Of a DNA stretch of 64,000 nucleotides, positions 17,526 through 26,258 are shown piece after piece. This DNA comes from Pseudolysinimonas_A sp039912695. GTDB lineage: Bacteria > Actinomycetota > Actinomycetes > Actinomycetales > Microbacteriaceae. Under the pieces are notes generated by a model. That model saw only the letters and a program-made list of their open reading frames with translations. It was not told the DNA's origin and did no database searches. Numbering within the stretch: the stretch's first letter is position 1; the number at the start of each line of letters is the position of its first letter. Where the stretch lies: contig NZ_JBDSPJ010000013.1 of NCBI RefSeq assembly GCF_039912695.1, positions 62,001-126,000 of the forward strand. Direction: 5' to 3'. The translations under genes and the position numbers were made by a program.

Positions 17526-18983
17526 ATGGACGGATTCGCCGAGGCTCAATTCGCCCGACGGTACGCCGCCCTGTCGTCTCGTGACTCCCGCTTCGACGGG
17601 CAGTTCATCGCCGGCGTTCACACGACCGGCATCTACTGCCGACCATCGTGCCCCGCCGTCACGCCGAAGCCGGGAAACGTGTCGTTCTATCGCACGGCGG
17701 CGGCAGCTCACGAAGCGGGACTGCGCGCCTGCAAACGCTGCCAACCGGATGCCGTGCCCGGCTCCCCCGACTGGAACCTGCACGACGATCTCGCCTCGCG
17801 CGCGATGCGGCTGGTGCACGACGGCGTCGTCGAGCGTGAAGGCGTCACCGGGCTCGCGGCCCGCCTGGGCTACACCTCTCGACACGTGTCGCGGGTACTT
17901 CGCGCCGAGCTAGGAGCCGGTCCGCTCGCCCTCGCCCGTGCGCACCGCGCCCAGGCGGCACGGTCACTATTGGCGGCGACCGAGCTTCCGGTGTCTGACA
18001 TCGCGTTCGCCGCAGGCTTTGGCTCGCTGCGCCAGTTCAACGACACGATCGGCGCGGTCTACCGCGCGACCCCGAGTGAACTGCGGGCTCTCGCACGGCG
18101 CGGTGCGTCAGCCCCGGGGAAGGTGCCGGAGGGCGGGGCCGTCACCCTGCGTCTCCCCGCTCGCGAGCCGTTCGATGGGATCGGACTGTTTCGCTTCTTC
18201 GCCGACCACGGCATCCACGGGTTTGAGGAGGGCGACGACACCCGATTCGCGCGGCCGATGCGGCTGCCGAGTGGGCTTGCTCAGGTGGAGGTGCGGCTCG
18301 ATCCGCAGCGTGCCGGGGTCGTGCTGACGGCGCAGCTTGCGGCCCTTGCAGATGTGCCGGCGCTGACGGCTCGCGTGCGGCGAATGTTCGACCTCGACGC
18401 CGACTCGGTCGCGATCGATGCCTGGCTCGCCCGCGACCCCGATCTGGCTCCGCTCGTCGCGGCGGTTCCCGGCATCCGGATCCCCGGCACTGCCGACCCC
18501 GAAGAGGCCCTGTTCCGCACGCTCGTGGGCCAACAGATCTCGGTAGCCGCCGCACGCACGGTGCTCGGCCGGATCGTCGAACACTTCGGCGGGTTCCCGA
18601 CCGCGAGCCAACTCGCCGAGCGCGGCGACGAGGTGCTGCGGGGGCCGGCGGCGCGAGTGCGGGCAATCCGCCAGGTCGCCGAACGAGTCGCGGCGGGAGA
18701 CATCCCCCTCGACCCTGCCACCCCTGTCGTCGAACTTCGACGTCGCCTCCTCGCTCTGCCCGGAGTCGGACCCTGGACCGCCGAGTACCTCGCAATGCGC
18801 GCGCTGGGGCATCCGGATGCCGTCCCCGCCACCGACCTCGTGCTCAAGCAGTCGGCGGCGGCGCTCGGCATCGCGGACTCGCCCCGTGCCGCGTGGGCAC
18901 CGTGGCGCTCCTACGCCGCCTTGCACCTCTGGCGAGCTCGACCGCTAACGATCCGCGGAGGGCGAATCCAGAGCGTAGAGTGA
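17526..18983 (+). CDS. Ada-like regulator fused to AlkA DNA glycosylase
   Basis: A 485-residue DNA alkylation repair protein with three parts. First is an Ada-type zinc domain (CRPSC and CKRC Cys pairs, residues about 38-75) that repairs methylphosphotriesters and senses damage. Next is an AraC-type helix-turn-helix region (about 85-195). The third part is AlkA, with its N-terminal domain and a helix-hairpin-helix glycosylase motif LPGVGPWTAEYLAMRALG followed by the catalytic Asp in PATDLV. It excises alkylated bases and probably controls its own transcription. The start at 17526 is the first ATG before the zinc domain. It overlaps a possible GTG start of the next gene. Confidence 0.92.
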   Translation: MDGFAEAQFARRYAALSSRDSRFDGQFIAGVHTTGIYCRPSCPAVTPKPGNVSFYRTAAAAHEAGLRACKRCQPDAVPGSPDWNLHDDLASRAMRLVHDGVVEREGVTGLAARLGYTSRHVSRVLRAELGAGPLALARAHRAQAARSLLAATELPVSDIAFAAGFGSLRQFNDTIGAVYRATPSELRALARRGASAPGKVPEGGAVTLRLPAREPFDGIGLFRFFADHGIHGFEEGDDTRFARPMRLPSGLAQVEVRLDPQRAGVVLTAQLAALADVPALTARVRRMFDLDADSVAIDAWLARDPDLAPLVAAVPGIRIPGTADPEEALFRTLVGQQISVAAARTVLGRIVEHFGGFPTASQLAERGDEVLRGPAARVRAIRQVAERVAAGDIPLDPATPVVELRRRLLALPGVGPWTAEYLAMRALGHPDAVPATDLVLKQSAAALGIADSPRAAWAPWRSYAALHLWRARPLTIRGGRIQSVE

Positions 18984-18991
18984 CGCCCGAT

Positions 18992-19750
18992 ATGTTCGTC
19001 TCGGTCGTGATCCCCGCGCGGAATGATGCAGAAATGCTGGCTCGGTGCCTCGGCTCACTCGCCCACCAACGGCGGCCCCCCGACGAGATCGTGGTCGTCG
19101 ATAACGGCTCAACTGACGAGACCCGAGCAGTCGCACAGGCGGCGGGAGCCCGGGTCATCTGGGAACCGATCGCGGGTATCCCGAGGGCGTCGTCGGTCGG
19201 GTTCGACGCGGCCCGCGGCGACCTGATCGCCCGGATCGACGCCGACAGCGTGTGCCCACCCGGCTGGCTCGACGACGCAGAACGCGCCTTCGACCGCGAC
19301 CCGGACCTGTCGGTGCTGTCGGGATCCGGCGACTTTTACGACGCGGGTCCGATCCGTCGGCGGCTCGGCAAGTCAATGTGGGTCGGTGGCCTCTACTGGT
19401 CGATGACCATCTACCTCGGGCATCCGCCGATCTTCGGATCCAACTTCGTGATGCGCCGTTCGGTGTGGGAGCAGATCGGCCCCGAAGTGCATCGTGAGGC
19501 GACCGACATCCACGACGATCTCGATCTCAGCCTGCACATCAAGCCGTGGATGACGGTGCGCTACGACCCGGATTTCACGGTCGGCATCTCGGCACGCCCG
19601 TTCGCGTCATGGTCGGGTTTCACCCGGCGACTGTCGTGGATCCTGCCGACTCTGCGTAACCACTGGCCCGACGAATCGCCGTGGGCGCGCCGGGCCGCGC
19701 GTCGTCGTTGGGAACGGGAACGCGACACCGAGCGCGAAGCTCTGGCTTAG
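18992..19750 (+). CDS. Family 2 glycosyltransferase
   Basis: A 252-residue GT-A fold glycosyltransferase starting MFVSVVIPARND. It has VVDNGSTDETR for nucleotide binding, a DxD-type ARIDADS metal site near residue 80, and FGSNFVMRR with DIHDDLDLSLH in the acceptor region. No membrane helix is seen, so it is cytoplasmic or membrane-peripheral. An alternative GTG at 18980 overlaps the stop of the Ada/AlkA gene by 4 bases and would couple translation. The acceptor is unknown. It overlaps the convergent hydrolase by 4 bp. Confidence 0.85.
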   Translation: MFVSVVIPARNDAEMLARCLGSLAHQRRPPDEIVVVDNGSTDETRAVAQAAGARVIWEPIAGIPRASSVGFDAARGDLIARIDADSVCPPGWLDDAERAFDRDPDLSVLSGSGDFYDAGPIRRRLGKSMWVGGLYWSMTIYLGHPPIFGSNFVMRRSVWEQIGPEVHREATDIHDDLDLSLHIKPWMTVRYDPDFTVGISARPFASWSGFTRRLSWILPTLRNHWPDESPWARRAARRRWERERDTEREALA

Positions 19751-20661
19751 TCCGCGGCGCCTTCGGAGGATTCGGCGAACAGCGCGATCATGTCGCGCGA
19801 CAGTTGGTTGGGCGTCGTTTCACACGGACTGTGCCCGGTCGGATAGACGACGAGTCGGGCACCGATCTGTTCGGCAAATGCAGCGTGTAACTCGGTCGGC
19901 CACAGGTCGTGTGACCCGACGGCGACCAGTTTCGGAATCGGCGACGCAGCAACCTGCGCGCGCAGGTCGGGGGCACGCTTCATCAGCCGGATGATGTCTT
20001 CCATGCTCCGCCGCGAGGTGAAGTTGAACCGCATCCGTACGAAGTCGAGCCGCAGCGGCGACACGTGATTTCTGTTGCTCGTGATGCCCCAGGTCATCAG
20101 GGCGGCACCGATCCGGCCGCCGACCAGGAATGTGTAGGGTCCCAGTCCACGCACCCCGCGGAAGCCGTTGCCCGGCTCGGGCGGGGTCGCGAGCAGCGTC
20201 ACACTGCGCACCAGGTTGGGGCGACGAACGAGCACCAGTTGGGCGATCGTGCCGGCAAACGAGTAACCGAGCAGGTGAGCGGGCGACCCGTCTTCCAGAA
20301 GGGCGATCAGGTCGTTGGCGAACAGGTCATAGTCATAGTGAGCACCGCGGGGCGGCCCGGCCTGTCCCGACTGGTACTGCCCGGCGAGGTCGAAGGACTG
20401 CACGTAGTAGCCGGCCGCGGCGAGCACCGGCAGCATGAGCACGAAATCTTCTTTCGACCCCGACACCCCGGGCACCAGGACGACCCGGGGATGCCGCGGG
20501 TCACCGAGCGACACCACGGCGAGTTCACCGCTGGGCGCTGCAAACGTCGAGGCGATGGAGCCCGGCGCGGGAACGGTCCAGTCCCGGTCTTCGAGGGCGC
20601 GATCAAGACGCTCGGCTTCGTCGACCGGGTCGCCCGAAGTCTCCTGGTAGTGGTCGAACAC
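19747..20661 (-). CDS. Alpha/beta hydrolase
   Basis: A 304-residue alpha/beta-hydrolase fold protein. The oxyanion region is VVLVPGVSGSKEDF, the nucleophile elbow is GYSFAG, the acid is in VGSHDLWP and the catalytic His is in PTGHSPCE near the end. The substrate is unknown. The GTG at 20661 is preferred because TATTCT lies exactly six bases upstream; an in-frame start at 20700 would add 13 residues but has no signal. It is divergent from the DUF6328 gene. Confidence 0.82.
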   Translation of the reverse strand: MFDHYQETSGDPVDEAERLDRALEDRDWTVPAPGSIASTFAAPSGELAVVSLGDPRHPRVVLVPGVSGSKEDFVLMLPVLAAAGYYVQSFDLAGQYQSGQAGPPRGAHYDYDLFANDLIALLEDGSPAHLLGYSFAGTIAQLVLVRRPNLVRSVTLLATPPEPGNGFRGVRGLGPYTFLVGGRIGAALMTWGITSNRNHVSPLRLDFVRMRFNFTSRRSMEDIIRLMKRAPDLRAQVAASPIPKLVAVGSHDLWPTELHAAFAEQIGARLVVYPTGHSPCETTPNQLSRDMIALFAESSEGAAD

Positions 20662-20729
20662 CCGGCCAGAATACTGAGCGACTGGGCCCCCGACGACCAC
20701 GACCGGTTCGCGGTCCGTAACATCGGGGC

Positions 20730-21203
20730 ATGGTTCACGAAGGCGAGACCGAGGTCGAACGACTCGACCGTAACTGGGACGACATCCTTCAAGAACTGCG
20801 GGTGACGCAGACGGGCACGCAGATTTTGCTCGGGTTCTTGCTGACGATTCCGTTCCAGCAACGCTTTAGCTCGCTGGATGCCGAACAGCTCGGGCTGTAC
20901 CTCGTGTTGGTCGCGGTGGCTGCCATCGCGACAATTCTCGCTCTCACTCCGGTGGCACTCCATCGGGCGCTCTTTCGACACGGCAGCAAACCGCGCCTCG
21001 TTCCGCTCGCCAATCTGCTGCTTCGCTTCGCCCTCGGGGCAGTTGGCTTGACGTTGAGTGGCGCGGTGGTGCTGATTTTCGACGTCGTGCTCGGGTTTGC
21101 TGCAGCGCTCGTTGCCGGTTCGATCACCCTCGCGCTGGTGGGGCTCGGCTGGGTGCTGCTGCCCGCCCTCATCCGCCGCGCTCCGGCAGCCGGAAGGCCG
21201 TAG
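20730..21203 (+). CDS. DUF6328 family membrane protein
   Basis: A 157-residue protein with four membrane segments, recognised as DUF6328 by its N-terminus. LDRNWDDILQELRVTQTGTQILLGFLLT leads into helix 1, then QQRF and a Tyr-containing helix 2. Function is unknown in the whole family, which is common in actinobacteria. TAACAT at 20718-20723 lies six bases before the ATG. A 19-bp gap separates it from the molybdopterin gene, which has its own -10. Confidence 0.78.
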   Translation: MVHEGETEVERLDRNWDDILQELRVTQTGTQILLGFLLTIPFQQRFSSLDAEQLGLYLVLVAVAAIATILALTPVALHRALFRHGSKPRLVPLANLLLRFALGAVGLTLSGAVVLIFDVVLGFAAALVAGSITLALVGLGWVLLPALIRRAPAAGRP

Positions 21204-21222
21204 GGCGCGCTAGCGTGATGGC

Positions 21223-21816
21223 ATGTCGTTCATCACCCGCGGCTTCACCGGCAAGGGGCGCGAACGCGACCCGCGGCTGCCTCCCGGGCAGTCTCTCGTC
21301 GAGGACTGGCCGGTGCTCTCGGCCGGTCCGACGCCCGACATCGACATCGCCGACTGGTCATTCACGGTGCGCACCGAGACCGGGCAAGTACACAAGTGGA
21401 CGTGGGATGAGTTGCTCGCGCTCGGCGTCGAAGATGTCACCGTCGACATCCACTGCGTCACCCACTGGACCAAACTTGACATGCCCTGGCGGGGAGTGTC
21501 GCTCGACAAGATCTTCGAAAACATCGAGACCAGCGGCGACTTCGTGATGGCGCACAGCTACGGCGGCTACACAACCAACCTCGCCCTCGACGAGCTGCTT
21601 GACGGGCAGTCTTGGATCGCGACCGAAGCCGACGGCGAGCCGCTCGAACCGGAGCACGGTGGGCCGGCCCGGCTGCTGGTTCCTGCGCTGTACTTCTGGA
21701 AGAGCGCCAAGTGGCTTCGGGGCCTCGTGATGATGGGCGACGATTCGCCCGGATTCTGGGAGCAGAACGGGTACCACATGCACGGCGATCCGTGGACCGA
21801 AGAACGCTACTGGTAG
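21223..21816 (+). CDS. Molybdopterin-dependent oxidoreductase, sulfite oxidase family
   Basis: A 197-residue protein with the sulfite-oxidase molybdopterin fold. The molybdenum-ligating cysteine is Cys78 in VTVDIHCVTHW, followed by WRGVSLDKIF and HSYGGYTTNL, and YFWKSAKWLRGLVMM near the end. It is close to the YedY/MsrP type in size but has no signal peptide, so it is probably cytoplasmic. TAGCGT at 21211-21216 is six bases before the ATG. It is followed after 7 bp by a flavin reductase, the likely electron donor. Confidence 0.88.
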   Translation: MSFITRGFTGKGRERDPRLPPGQSLVEDWPVLSAGPTPDIDIADWSFTVRTETGQVHKWTWDELLALGVEDVTVDIHCVTHWTKLDMPWRGVSLDKIFENIETSGDFVMAHSYGGYTTNLALDELLDGQSWIATEADGEPLEPEHGGPARLLVPALYFWKSAKWLRGLVMMGDDSPGFWEQNGYHMHGDPWTEERYW

Positions 21817-21823
21817 AGCGCCT

Positions 21824-22576
21824 GTGGTAACCCGCATCCGACCGGCGTGGCTGGTCGGCACTGTTGCTGAAGTCACGGTCGAAACCGCCACAGCGCGGCG
21901 AATCGTGCTCGACGTGGCGGGCTGGCCCGGCAACGACGCCGGGTCGCACCTCGACGTACGGCTCACCGCGCCAGACGGCTATCAGGCAACTCGGTCTTTT
22001 TCGATCGCGTCGTACGGCCCTTCGTCGCGCGTGGTACTTGCCGTCGACGAGGTGCCCAACGGTGAGGTGTCGCCCTACCTCGTCGAAGAACTGCGAGTCG
22101 GCGACCGGGTCGACGTGCACGGCCCGCTCGGTGCCTACTTTGTCTGGAAGCCGCACGGTTTCGGCTCGACCACGGGCCCCGTACAACTGATCGGCGGAGG
22201 GTCGGGCATCGTTCCCTTGGTCGCGATCGCGCAGGCCGCGGCAGACGCCGGCCGGATGGCCGACTTCCGTTTACTGAGCAGCGTGCGCTCCCCCAACGAC
22301 CAGTTCTTCGACGCCGAGCTCACGGCCCTATCAACCGAAGGTCTTTGGATTGATCGGGTGTACACGCGTCAGATTCCGGATGGCTGGCCGGTCCCGGCGG
22401 GACGACTCACCCGAGAGACGCTCTCGGCCGCAATCACGAACCCCGCCGAGATCGAGCGCAGCTACGTCTGCGGTCCGACGCCTTTCGTCGAAGCCGTCTC
22501 CTCGTGGCTCATCGAACTTGGGCACGCACCCGGCACGATCCGCACCGAGCGGTTTGGCGGCGCGGGCCCCGCTTAG
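21824..22576 (+). CDS. Ferredoxin-NADP reductase-like FAD oxidoreductase
   Basis: A 250-residue flavoprotein with an FAD-binding barrel (TRSFSIAS, about residues 50-57) and a NAD(P)-binding domain with GGGSGIVPLVA and YVCGPTPFVEAV. No [2Fe-2S] domain is attached. It starts with GTG 7 bp after the molybdopterin gene and almost certainly forms an operon with it, passing electrons from NAD(P)H to the molybdoenzyme or away from it. Its last codons lie inside the first unit of a 32-bp tandem repeat. Confidence 0.87.
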   Translation: MVTRIRPAWLVGTVAEVTVETATARRIVLDVAGWPGNDAGSHLDVRLTAPDGYQATRSFSIASYGPSSRVVLAVDEVPNGEVSPYLVEELRVGDRVDVHGPLGAYFVWKPHGFGSTTGPVQLIGGGSGIVPLVAIAQAAADAGRMADFRLLSSVRSPNDQFFDAELTALSTEGLWIDRVYTRQIPDGWPVPAGRLTRETLSAAITNPAEIERSYVCGPTPFVEAVSSWLIELGHAPGTIRTERFGGAGPA

Positions 22577-22657
22577 AGCGAAGGCGCTTTCGCGCGGGCC
22601 CCGCTAAAAGCGAAGGCGCTTTTGCGCGGGCCCCGCAAAAAGCGAAGGCGCTTTCGC
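22562..22657. repeat. Three tandem 32-bp repeats
   Basis: Three head-to-tail units of exactly 32 bp (22562-22593, 22594-22625, 22626-22657) start GCGGGCCCCGC and contain AAGGCGCTTT. They differ at only a few positions. The first overlaps the stop codon of the flavin reductase gene. Each unit has its own small palindrome (AAAGCG-AAGG-CGCTTT). Confidence 0.9.
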
Positions 22658-22665
22658 GCCTTCGC
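22642..22665. terminator. Bidirectional terminator between reductase and ku
   Basis: A perfect 9-bp stem, GCGAAGGCG and CGCCTTCGC with a 6-nt loop, is made by the last repeat unit plus a following complementary arm. It lies between two convergent genes. Confidence 0.65.
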
Positions 22666-22707
22666 CGCGGCCCCAGCGCCGATGCCCGTCCCGGGGGTCG
22701 GGTCGGC

Positions 22708-23574
22708 CTAGGAAGCTTTCTTCTTGGCGGCGGGCTTCGTGGCCGCCTTCGAAGTGGGCGCCTTCTTAGCCGGAACTTTCGCAGCATCCGCACCCCCGCG
22801 CTTCGCGTCGACCGACCGGCGCAGCGCCTCCATCAGGTCGAGCACTTCGCCGCCCCCCTCGGCCTCTCGGCTGAAGGTCGCCTCGGTGTCGAGAGCGTCG
22901 CCCTGCTCGAGCTTCGCCTCGATGAGTGTCTTCAACTGCTCCTGATATTCGTCGGTGAACTTCTCGGGAGTGAAGTCGCTCGCGAACGACTCGACCAGTT
23001 GTCGCGACATTTCGAGTTCCGCGGGAGTGATCCGCGGCGTCTCGTCGAGTTCGGGGAACCGTGCCTCGCGCACCTCGTCTTCCCAGAGCAGCGTCTGCAA
23101 CACCAGGATGCCGTCGCGCACACGAAGTGCGGCAAGCCGGGTGCGCTGACGCAGCGCGAACTGCACGATCGCGGTGCGGTCGGTGTCTTCGAGGGTGCGC
23201 CGCAGCAGAACGTACGCCTTGTTCGACTTGGAGTCGGGCGCGAGGTAGTAGGTCTTCTCGAGCATGATCGGGTCGATCTGGTCGGTCGGCACGAATTCGA
23301 CGACGTCGATGTCTTTGCTGCGCTCGAGCGGCAGCGACGCGATGTCCTGGTCGGTGAGGATGACGGTCTGATCACCGTCGACGTACGCCTTCGCGATGTG
23401 TTCGTACTCGACGGTCTCGCCGTCGATCTCGCACACCCGCTTGTACCGGATGCGCCCGCCGTCTTTGTCGTGCACCTGGTGCAGCGAGACGTCATGGTCT
23501 TCAGTCGCGGAGTACAACTTCACGGGCACGTTGACCAGCCCGAAGCTGAGCGAGCCTTTCCAGATGGAGCGCAT
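22708..23574 (-). CDS. ku: Non-homologous end joining protein Ku
   Basis: A 288-residue bacterial Ku homodimer subunit that rings broken DNA ends and recruits LigD. The start MRSIWKGSLSFGLVNVPVKL and the KRVCEIDGETVEYE, LERSKDIDVVEFV and YYLAP segments are family hallmarks. The tail of about 35 residues is rich in Lys and Ala and probably binds DNA. The ATG at 23574 is the conserved start; upstream sequence in frame is non-coding. It is divergent from ligD with under 80 bp between, so the pair is likely co-regulated. Confidence 0.96.
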   Translation of the reverse strand: MRSIWKGSLSFGLVNVPVKLYSATEDHDVSLHQVHDKDGGRIRYKRVCEIDGETVEYEHIAKAYVDGDQTVILTDQDIASLPLERSKDIDVVEFVPTDQIDPIMLEKTYYLAPDSKSNKAYVLLRRTLEDTDRTAIVQFALRQRTRLAALRVRDGILVLQTLLWEDEVREARFPELDETPRITPAELEMSRQLVESFASDFTPEKFTDEYQEQLKTLIEAKLEQGDALDTEATFSREAEGGGEVLDLMEALRRSVDAKRGGADAAKVPAKKAPTSKAATKPAAKKKAS

Positions 23575-23650
23575 CTGCCCATTCTCCCGTGCGATCAGTA
23601 GCTTGGGGAAGGTGGTTGCGCAGAGCGGGTCGAAGCGGGCAGAAACACTC

Positions 23651-26143
23651 GTGAGCGTGGGAGGCCACCGCCTCAAGCTCACGAACCTCGACAAAGTTCT
23701 CTACCCCGAGACCGGCACGACCAAGGCCGAGGTCATCGACTACTACTCACGCATCGCGGATGTTCTCATCCCGCACGCCCGCAATCGACCGGTCACCCGC
23801 AAGCGCTGGGTCGAGGGCGTCGGCACCGATGCGAAGCCCGGCAGCGTGTTCTTCGAGAAGAACCTGCCGAGTTCCGCGCCGTCCTGGATTTCGAGCCGCG
23901 ACATCCAGCACTCCGATCACGTCAACACCTACCCGCTGGTCAACGACCTCGCGACGCTGGTCTGGATGGCGCAGCAAGCGTCGCTGGAACTGCACGTTCC
24001 GCAGTGGCGGTTTGCCGGTGCTGGTCAACAGAGCGCGGGAGCCCGACAGAATCCCGACCGACTGGTGCTCGACCTCGACCCCGGCGAGGGTGCGGGTCTC
24101 GAGGAGTGCGTCGAGGTCGCGAAGCTGGTGCGCGCGATCCTCGAAGGAATGGGGCTTGAGGTCTTCCCGGTGACGAGCGGGTCGAAGGGCATCCATCTGT
24201 ATGCCCCGCTCAACGGCGAACAGACCACCGACGACGCCTCGGCCGTCGCCCACGAACTCGCGCGGGCGCTCGAGGCGGATCATCCCGACCTCGTCGTCTC
24301 CGACATGAAGAAGGTGCTGCGCCACGGCAAGGTGCTGCTCGACTGGAGCCAAAACAATGGCAACAAGACGACGATCGTGCCGTACTCGCTGCGCGGGCGG
24401 ATGCGGCCGACGGTTGCCGCACCGCGCACCTGGAAAGAACTGCTCGCGCCGGGGCTGCGGCAGCTCGAGATGCACGAGGTACTCGCGCGGGTGGCGAAGA
24501 ACGGTGACCCTGCCGACGAGTTGGAGCGGGAGATCTGGCACTCGAGCGAGGCCGACGAGAAGCTGTCGACCTACCGGTCGATGCGGGATGGCACGAAGAC
24601 TCCCGAACCGATGGGCGGCGAGGTGCCTGCGTTGGGCAACTCGTTCGTCATCCAGGAGCACCACGCAACCGCGCTGCACTACGACTTCCGGCTCGAGCGC
24701 GACGGGGTGCTCGTCTCGTGGGCGGTGCCGAAGGGTGTACCGACCGAGCCCGGCAAGAACCACCTCGCCGTGCACACCGAAGATCATCCGCTCGAATACG
24801 GCCAGTTCGAAGGCTCGATTCCGCACGGCGAGTACGGCGCCGGCTCGGTCGAGATCTGGGACCGCGGCACCTACGACCTCGAGAAATGGCGCGACGATGA
24901 GGTGATCGTCACGATCCATGGCGAGAAGCATGGCTCCCACCGGCTGGCTCTGATTCAGACCGACAAAGGTGCGACACCCGGCAAGAACTGGCTGCTGCAC
25001 CTGATGAAAGACCAGCAGCCGGTCGACTGGGATGACCCCGACAGCATCGCCGCCTCGAAGCAGCGCAGCGCCGCCGGGTCGTGGAAGCGGGTTGGCGCCG
25101 AACCGCGGCGCGGGCTGAAGCGGGGCAAGAGTGTCGTCGGGGGTCGCACGAACGCGACGGGCACCGTGCATCCGATGCTGGCCACCCTCGCCGACCTCGA
25201 CTCCTCAGACCGCGCCCTTTTTGAGAATGACGCCGACTGGGTGTTCGAGATGAAGTGGGACGGGTACCGCGCGATCGCGACAGTTCGCGGGGGCGAAGCC
25301 GACTTCCGCTCGCGCAACGGACTCGACTTCACGGCGACCTACCCGGAACTGGCCGAGCTCACCGCTGCCGTCGACGGCAATGGTGCGGGCGGCGACGTGG
25401 TGCTCGACGGCGAGATCGTGGCGCTTGATGCCCATGGGCGACCCGACTTCGGACGTCTGCAGACCCGGTCGGGCATCACCAATCCACGGGATGTCGACCG
25501 CGCCCGCGCCGTACAGGGCGTCGAGTATTTCATCTTCGACATCCTCGAACGCGACGGTCGGTCGCTTGTAAATCTGCCGTACTCCGAACGCCGCGCGGAG
25601 TTGCGAGCCGCCGTTCGCGACGTCGGGGTCATCCGTGTGCCGCCCGAGACCGGCACCGATTTGGATGCCGCGGTCGCCACCAGCCGTCGCCTGGGGCTCG
25701 AAGGGGTGATGGCGAAGCGCGCCTCCAGTCCCTACCGTCTGGGTCGCCGCTCGCGCGACTGGTTGAAGATCAAGCACACCCTCACGCAGGAGGTCGTGAT
25801 CGCGGGGTGGCGACCCGGCAACGGTGCACGTGCCGACACCATCGGGTCGCTGCTGCTCGGAATCCCCGACGGCGATCAGCTACGGTACGTCGGCCGGGTT
25901 GGCTCGGGCTTCAGCGACCGCGACCTCACCGACCTCCGCGCGAAGCTGGACCGGATCGCCCGGCAGACCTCTCCCCTCGTCGATGTTCCGGCTGCCGACG
26001 CCCGTGATGCGCACTGGGTAACCCCGAAACTGGTCGGCGAGGTCGAGTATGCGGAGAGGACGGCCGACGGCAAACTGCGAGCGCCGACGTGGCACGGCTG
26101 GCGCCCCGACAAGTCCCCCGCCGACATCAACGTCGAGTCCTGA
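23651..26143 (+). CDS. ligD: ATP-dependent DNA ligase LigD (polymerase, phosphoesterase, ligase)
   Basis: An 830-residue multifunctional end-joining enzyme in the mycobacterial domain order. The primase-polymerase domain comes first (LTNLDKVLYPETG to about residue 290, with LDLDPGEG metal site). A 3'-phosphoesterase follows at about 320-470 (FVIQEHHATALHYDFRLE, GSIPHGEYGAG). The ATP ligase is last, with the adenylated Lys in EMKWDGYR near residue 535 and LKIKHT at motif V. The GTG at 23651 is the most likely start; a GTG at 23612 would add 13 residues. It acts with the divergent Ku. Confidence 0.95.
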   Translation: MSVGGHRLKLTNLDKVLYPETGTTKAEVIDYYSRIADVLIPHARNRPVTRKRWVEGVGTDAKPGSVFFEKNLPSSAPSWISSRDIQHSDHVNTYPLVNDLATLVWMAQQASLELHVPQWRFAGAGQQSAGARQNPDRLVLDLDPGEGAGLEECVEVAKLVRAILEGMGLEVFPVTSGSKGIHLYAPLNGEQTTDDASAVAHELARALEADHPDLVVSDMKKVLRHGKVLLDWSQNNGNKTTIVPYSLRGRMRPTVAAPRTWKELLAPGLRQLEMHEVLARVAKNGDPADELEREIWHSSEADEKLSTYRSMRDGTKTPEPMGGEVPALGNSFVIQEHHATALHYDFRLERDGVLVSWAVPKGVPTEPGKNHLAVHTEDHPLEYGQFEGSIPHGEYGAGSVEIWDRGTYDLEKWRDDEVIVTIHGEKHGSHRLALIQTDKGATPGKNWLLHLMKDQQPVDWDDPDSIAASKQRSAAGSWKRVGAEPRRGLKRGKSVVGGRTNATGTVHPMLATLADLDSSDRALFENDADWVFEMKWDGYRAIATVRGGEADFRSRNGLDFTATYPELAELTAAVDGNGAGGDVVLDGEIVALDAHGRPDFGRLQTRSGITNPRDVDRARAVQGVEYFIFDILERDGRSLVNLPYSERRAELRAAVRDVGVIRVPPETGTDLDAAVATSRRLGLEGVMAKRASSPYRLGRRSRDWLKIKHTLTQEVVIAGWRPGNGARADTIGSLLLGIPDGDQLRYVGRVGSGFSDRDLTDLRAKLDRIARQTSPLVDVPAADARDAHWVTPKLVGEVEYAERTADGKLRAPTWHGWRPDKSPADINVES

Positions 26144-26164
26144 GAGTCGGTCGAGCCCCGCAGT

Positions 26165-26230
26165 CCGCGTTTTGCGTATGCTTCCGCGGAATCCCAGGCC
26201 GCCAAACGTGGGCCCCGACGCAAAACGCGG
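26165..26230. repeat. 13-bp inverted repeat with 40-bp spacer
   Basis: CCGCGTTTTGCGT at 26165-26177 and its exact complement ACGCAAAACGCGG at 26218-26230 lie between the convergent ligD and CPBP-like genes. It may be a loose bidirectional terminator or a small palindromic element. Confidence 0.7.
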
Positions 26231-26258
26231 GCTGGGGCGTCCACGAGGCGCGCGAGCA

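Noticed and set aside
22562..22657. CRISPR array
   Set aside because: The 32-bp units are directly adjacent with no spacers, and no cas genes are present.
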